From: Chryseobacterium viscerum
Lineage (GTDB): Bacteria > Bacteroidota > Bacteroidia > Flavobacteriales > Weeksellaceae
Assembly (NCBI RefSeq): GCF_002899945.2
Contig: NZ_PPEG02000004.1
Coordinates: 1-64,000 of the forward strand
DNA length: 64,000 bases
Direction of reading: 5' to 3'
Part shown: one piece after another, positions 62,937 through 64,000 of the stretch
Position numbering within the stretch: position 1 is the stretch's first letter
Layout of the letters: each line of letters opens with the position of its first letter
Translations under genes and position numbers: made by a program
The notes under the pieces: model-generated
Database searches by the model: none
What the model saw: only the letters and a program-made list of their open reading frames with translations
Told to the model about the DNA's origin: nothing

Positions 62937-64000
62937 ATGAGCAACGAAAATAAAACAGGACAAAACGAGACTTTAGTTAGAGGATTAACAAATCGACACA
63001 TTCAATTAATTGCCCTTGGAGGTGCCATCGGAACCGGATTATTCCTGGGAATCGGACCGGCTGCAGTATTGGCTGGACCATCAGTAATTTTAGGCTATGC
63101 TTTAGCTGGAATTATCGCCTTTTTTATTATGCGTCAGCTTGGTGAGATGGTTGTTCAGGAACCTGTATCGGGAAGTTTTAGTCACTTTGCTTACAAATAT
63201 TGGGGAAATTTTCCAGGGTTTGCTTCCGGGTGGAACTACTGGATTCTCTATATCCTGGTAAGTATGGCAGAACTTACTGCAATAGGCCATTATATTCATT
63301 TTTGGTGGCCTGATATTCCGCTTTGGGTTTCCAGTTTATTCTTCTTTATAGTGATCAATGCACTTAACTTGGCTTCTGTGAAGGTATACGGAGAAACAGA
63401 ATTCTGGTTTTCCATCATCAAAGTAGTGGCTATTATCGCAATGATTATTTTCGGGATATATCTGTTAATAAGTGGTACAGGAGGAGAAAAAGCGACAATT
63501 ACCAATTTATGGAATGATGGTGGATTCTTCCCCAAAGGATTATTTAATAAAACAGAAAACGGATATTCGGGATTATTTTCAGCGATGGCAATGATCATGT
63601 TCTCTTTCGGTGGATTAGAATTGATTGGGATTACAGCTGCAGAAGCAAAAAATCCGGAAAAAACTATTCCACAGGCTACTAATCAGGTGATCTATAGAAT
63701 CCTTATTTTCTACGTAGGTGCTTTGGTTATCTTGTTTGCATTAAGCCCTTGGAGAGATATTACAGAAGGATCAAGCCCGTTTGTAATGGTTTTCCAAAAC
63801 CTGAATGGTCTTGAATTCAGTCTTTTTGGAAAAGTGATTCAGTTCAATACATTAATTGCGAATGTTCTTAACCTGATTGTTTTAACGGCGGCTTTATCAG
63901 TGTATAACAGTAGTGTTTACAGTAATAGCAGAATGCTTTTCGGATTGGCTCAACAGGGGAATGCTCCAAAATTCCTGAAAAAACTGAATAAAAACTCTGT
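62937..64000 (+). CDS. Amino-acid permease (APC superfamily), 5' part
   Basis: An open frame of 354 complete codons from the ATG at 62937 runs off the right edge. It begins MSNENKTGQNETLVRGLTNRHI, then LIALGGAIGTGLFLGIG, the APC TM1 signature with the GAIGTGLF substrate loop, and AAVLAGPSVILGYALAGIIA with an LGEMVVQEPVSGSF after TM2. SFGGLELIGITAAEAKNPEK is the TM6 region. The pattern matches the amino-acid transporter group that includes AroP, PheP and ProY. It is separate from the XRE gene, which has its own terminator. The gap 62778-62936 contains the palindrome AAGAGGCCTCTT (62833-62844). Confidence 0.93.
   Translation, partial: MSNENKTGQNETLVRGLTNRHIQLIALGGAIGTGLFLGIGPAAVLAGPSVILGYALAGIIAFFIMRQLGEMVVQEPVSGSFSHFAYKYWGNFPGFASGWNYWILYILVSMAELTAIGHYIHFWWPDIPLWVSSLFFFIVINALNLASVKVYGETEFWFSIIKVVAIIAMIIFGIYLLISGTGGEKATITNLWNDGGFFPKGLFNKTENGYSGLFSAMAMIMFSFGGLELIGITAAEAKNPEKTIPQATNQVIYRILIFYVGALVILFALSPWRDITEGSSPFVMVFQNLNGLEFSLFGKVIQFNTLIANVLNLIVLTAALSVYNSSVYSNSRMLFGLAQQGNAPKFLKKLNKNS

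Overview
The window is a stretch of Bacteroidota chromosome, most probably Chryseobacterium or a close relative (Flavobacteriales, Weeksellaceae). The evidence is AT-rich DNA, paired SusC/SusD genes, C-terminal type IX secretion (T9SS) sorting domains on secreted proteins, a fused ccoN-ccoO gene, promoters of the TTTG-N19/21-TAnnTTTG type, and small double-glycine peptides beginning MKNAKLLSR. I see no rRNA, tRNA or CRISPR array.

Layout. 1-6200 is accessory DNA: the start of an IS3-type transposase at the left edge, then small secreted or lipid-anchored proteins (SUKH protein, ecotin-like protease inhibitor, Kelch protein, lipoprotein hydrolase). 6241-7260 holds a 175 bp duplication of the 3' end and terminator of groL, with a small membrane-protein gene between the copies; intact groL and groS follow. 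9327-15838 combines a di/tricarboxylate uptake cluster (DUF2490 barrel, CitMHS transporter, DctA-like transporter), a divergent LytS/LytTR two-component system, and two paralogous GG-leader peptides. 16023-23597 carries a SnoaL-like protein, an M1 peptidase, HupE, a large T9SS-exported subtilase and a DUF6702 protein. 23844-26592 has an AcpH-like protein, RadA and YceI.

26933-33471 is a phospholipid gene cluster whose four core members match the E. coli ynbA, ynbB, ynbC and ynbD products, here joined by a short-chain dehydrogenase and a patatin-like protein with altered catalytic residues. 33625-37952 is housekeeping (pyrG, yidC, rnhB). 38401-48446 holds two consecutive SusCD units with nearly identical promoters, plus a lipocalin-like lipoprotein. 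argS follows, then a minus-strand block of YihY, a BamA/TamA-type barrel and TamB. The right end has the cbb3 oxidase (ccoP, ccoNO), a divergent XRE regulator across a symmetric promoter region, and the start of an amino-acid permease.

The best candidates for something undescribed are the extended ynb-type lipid cluster with its Cys-nucleophile patatin, the GG-leader peptide next to the LytTR system, and the groL 3'-end duplication that frames a gene. All functions are inferred from reading the sequence; no database search was run.
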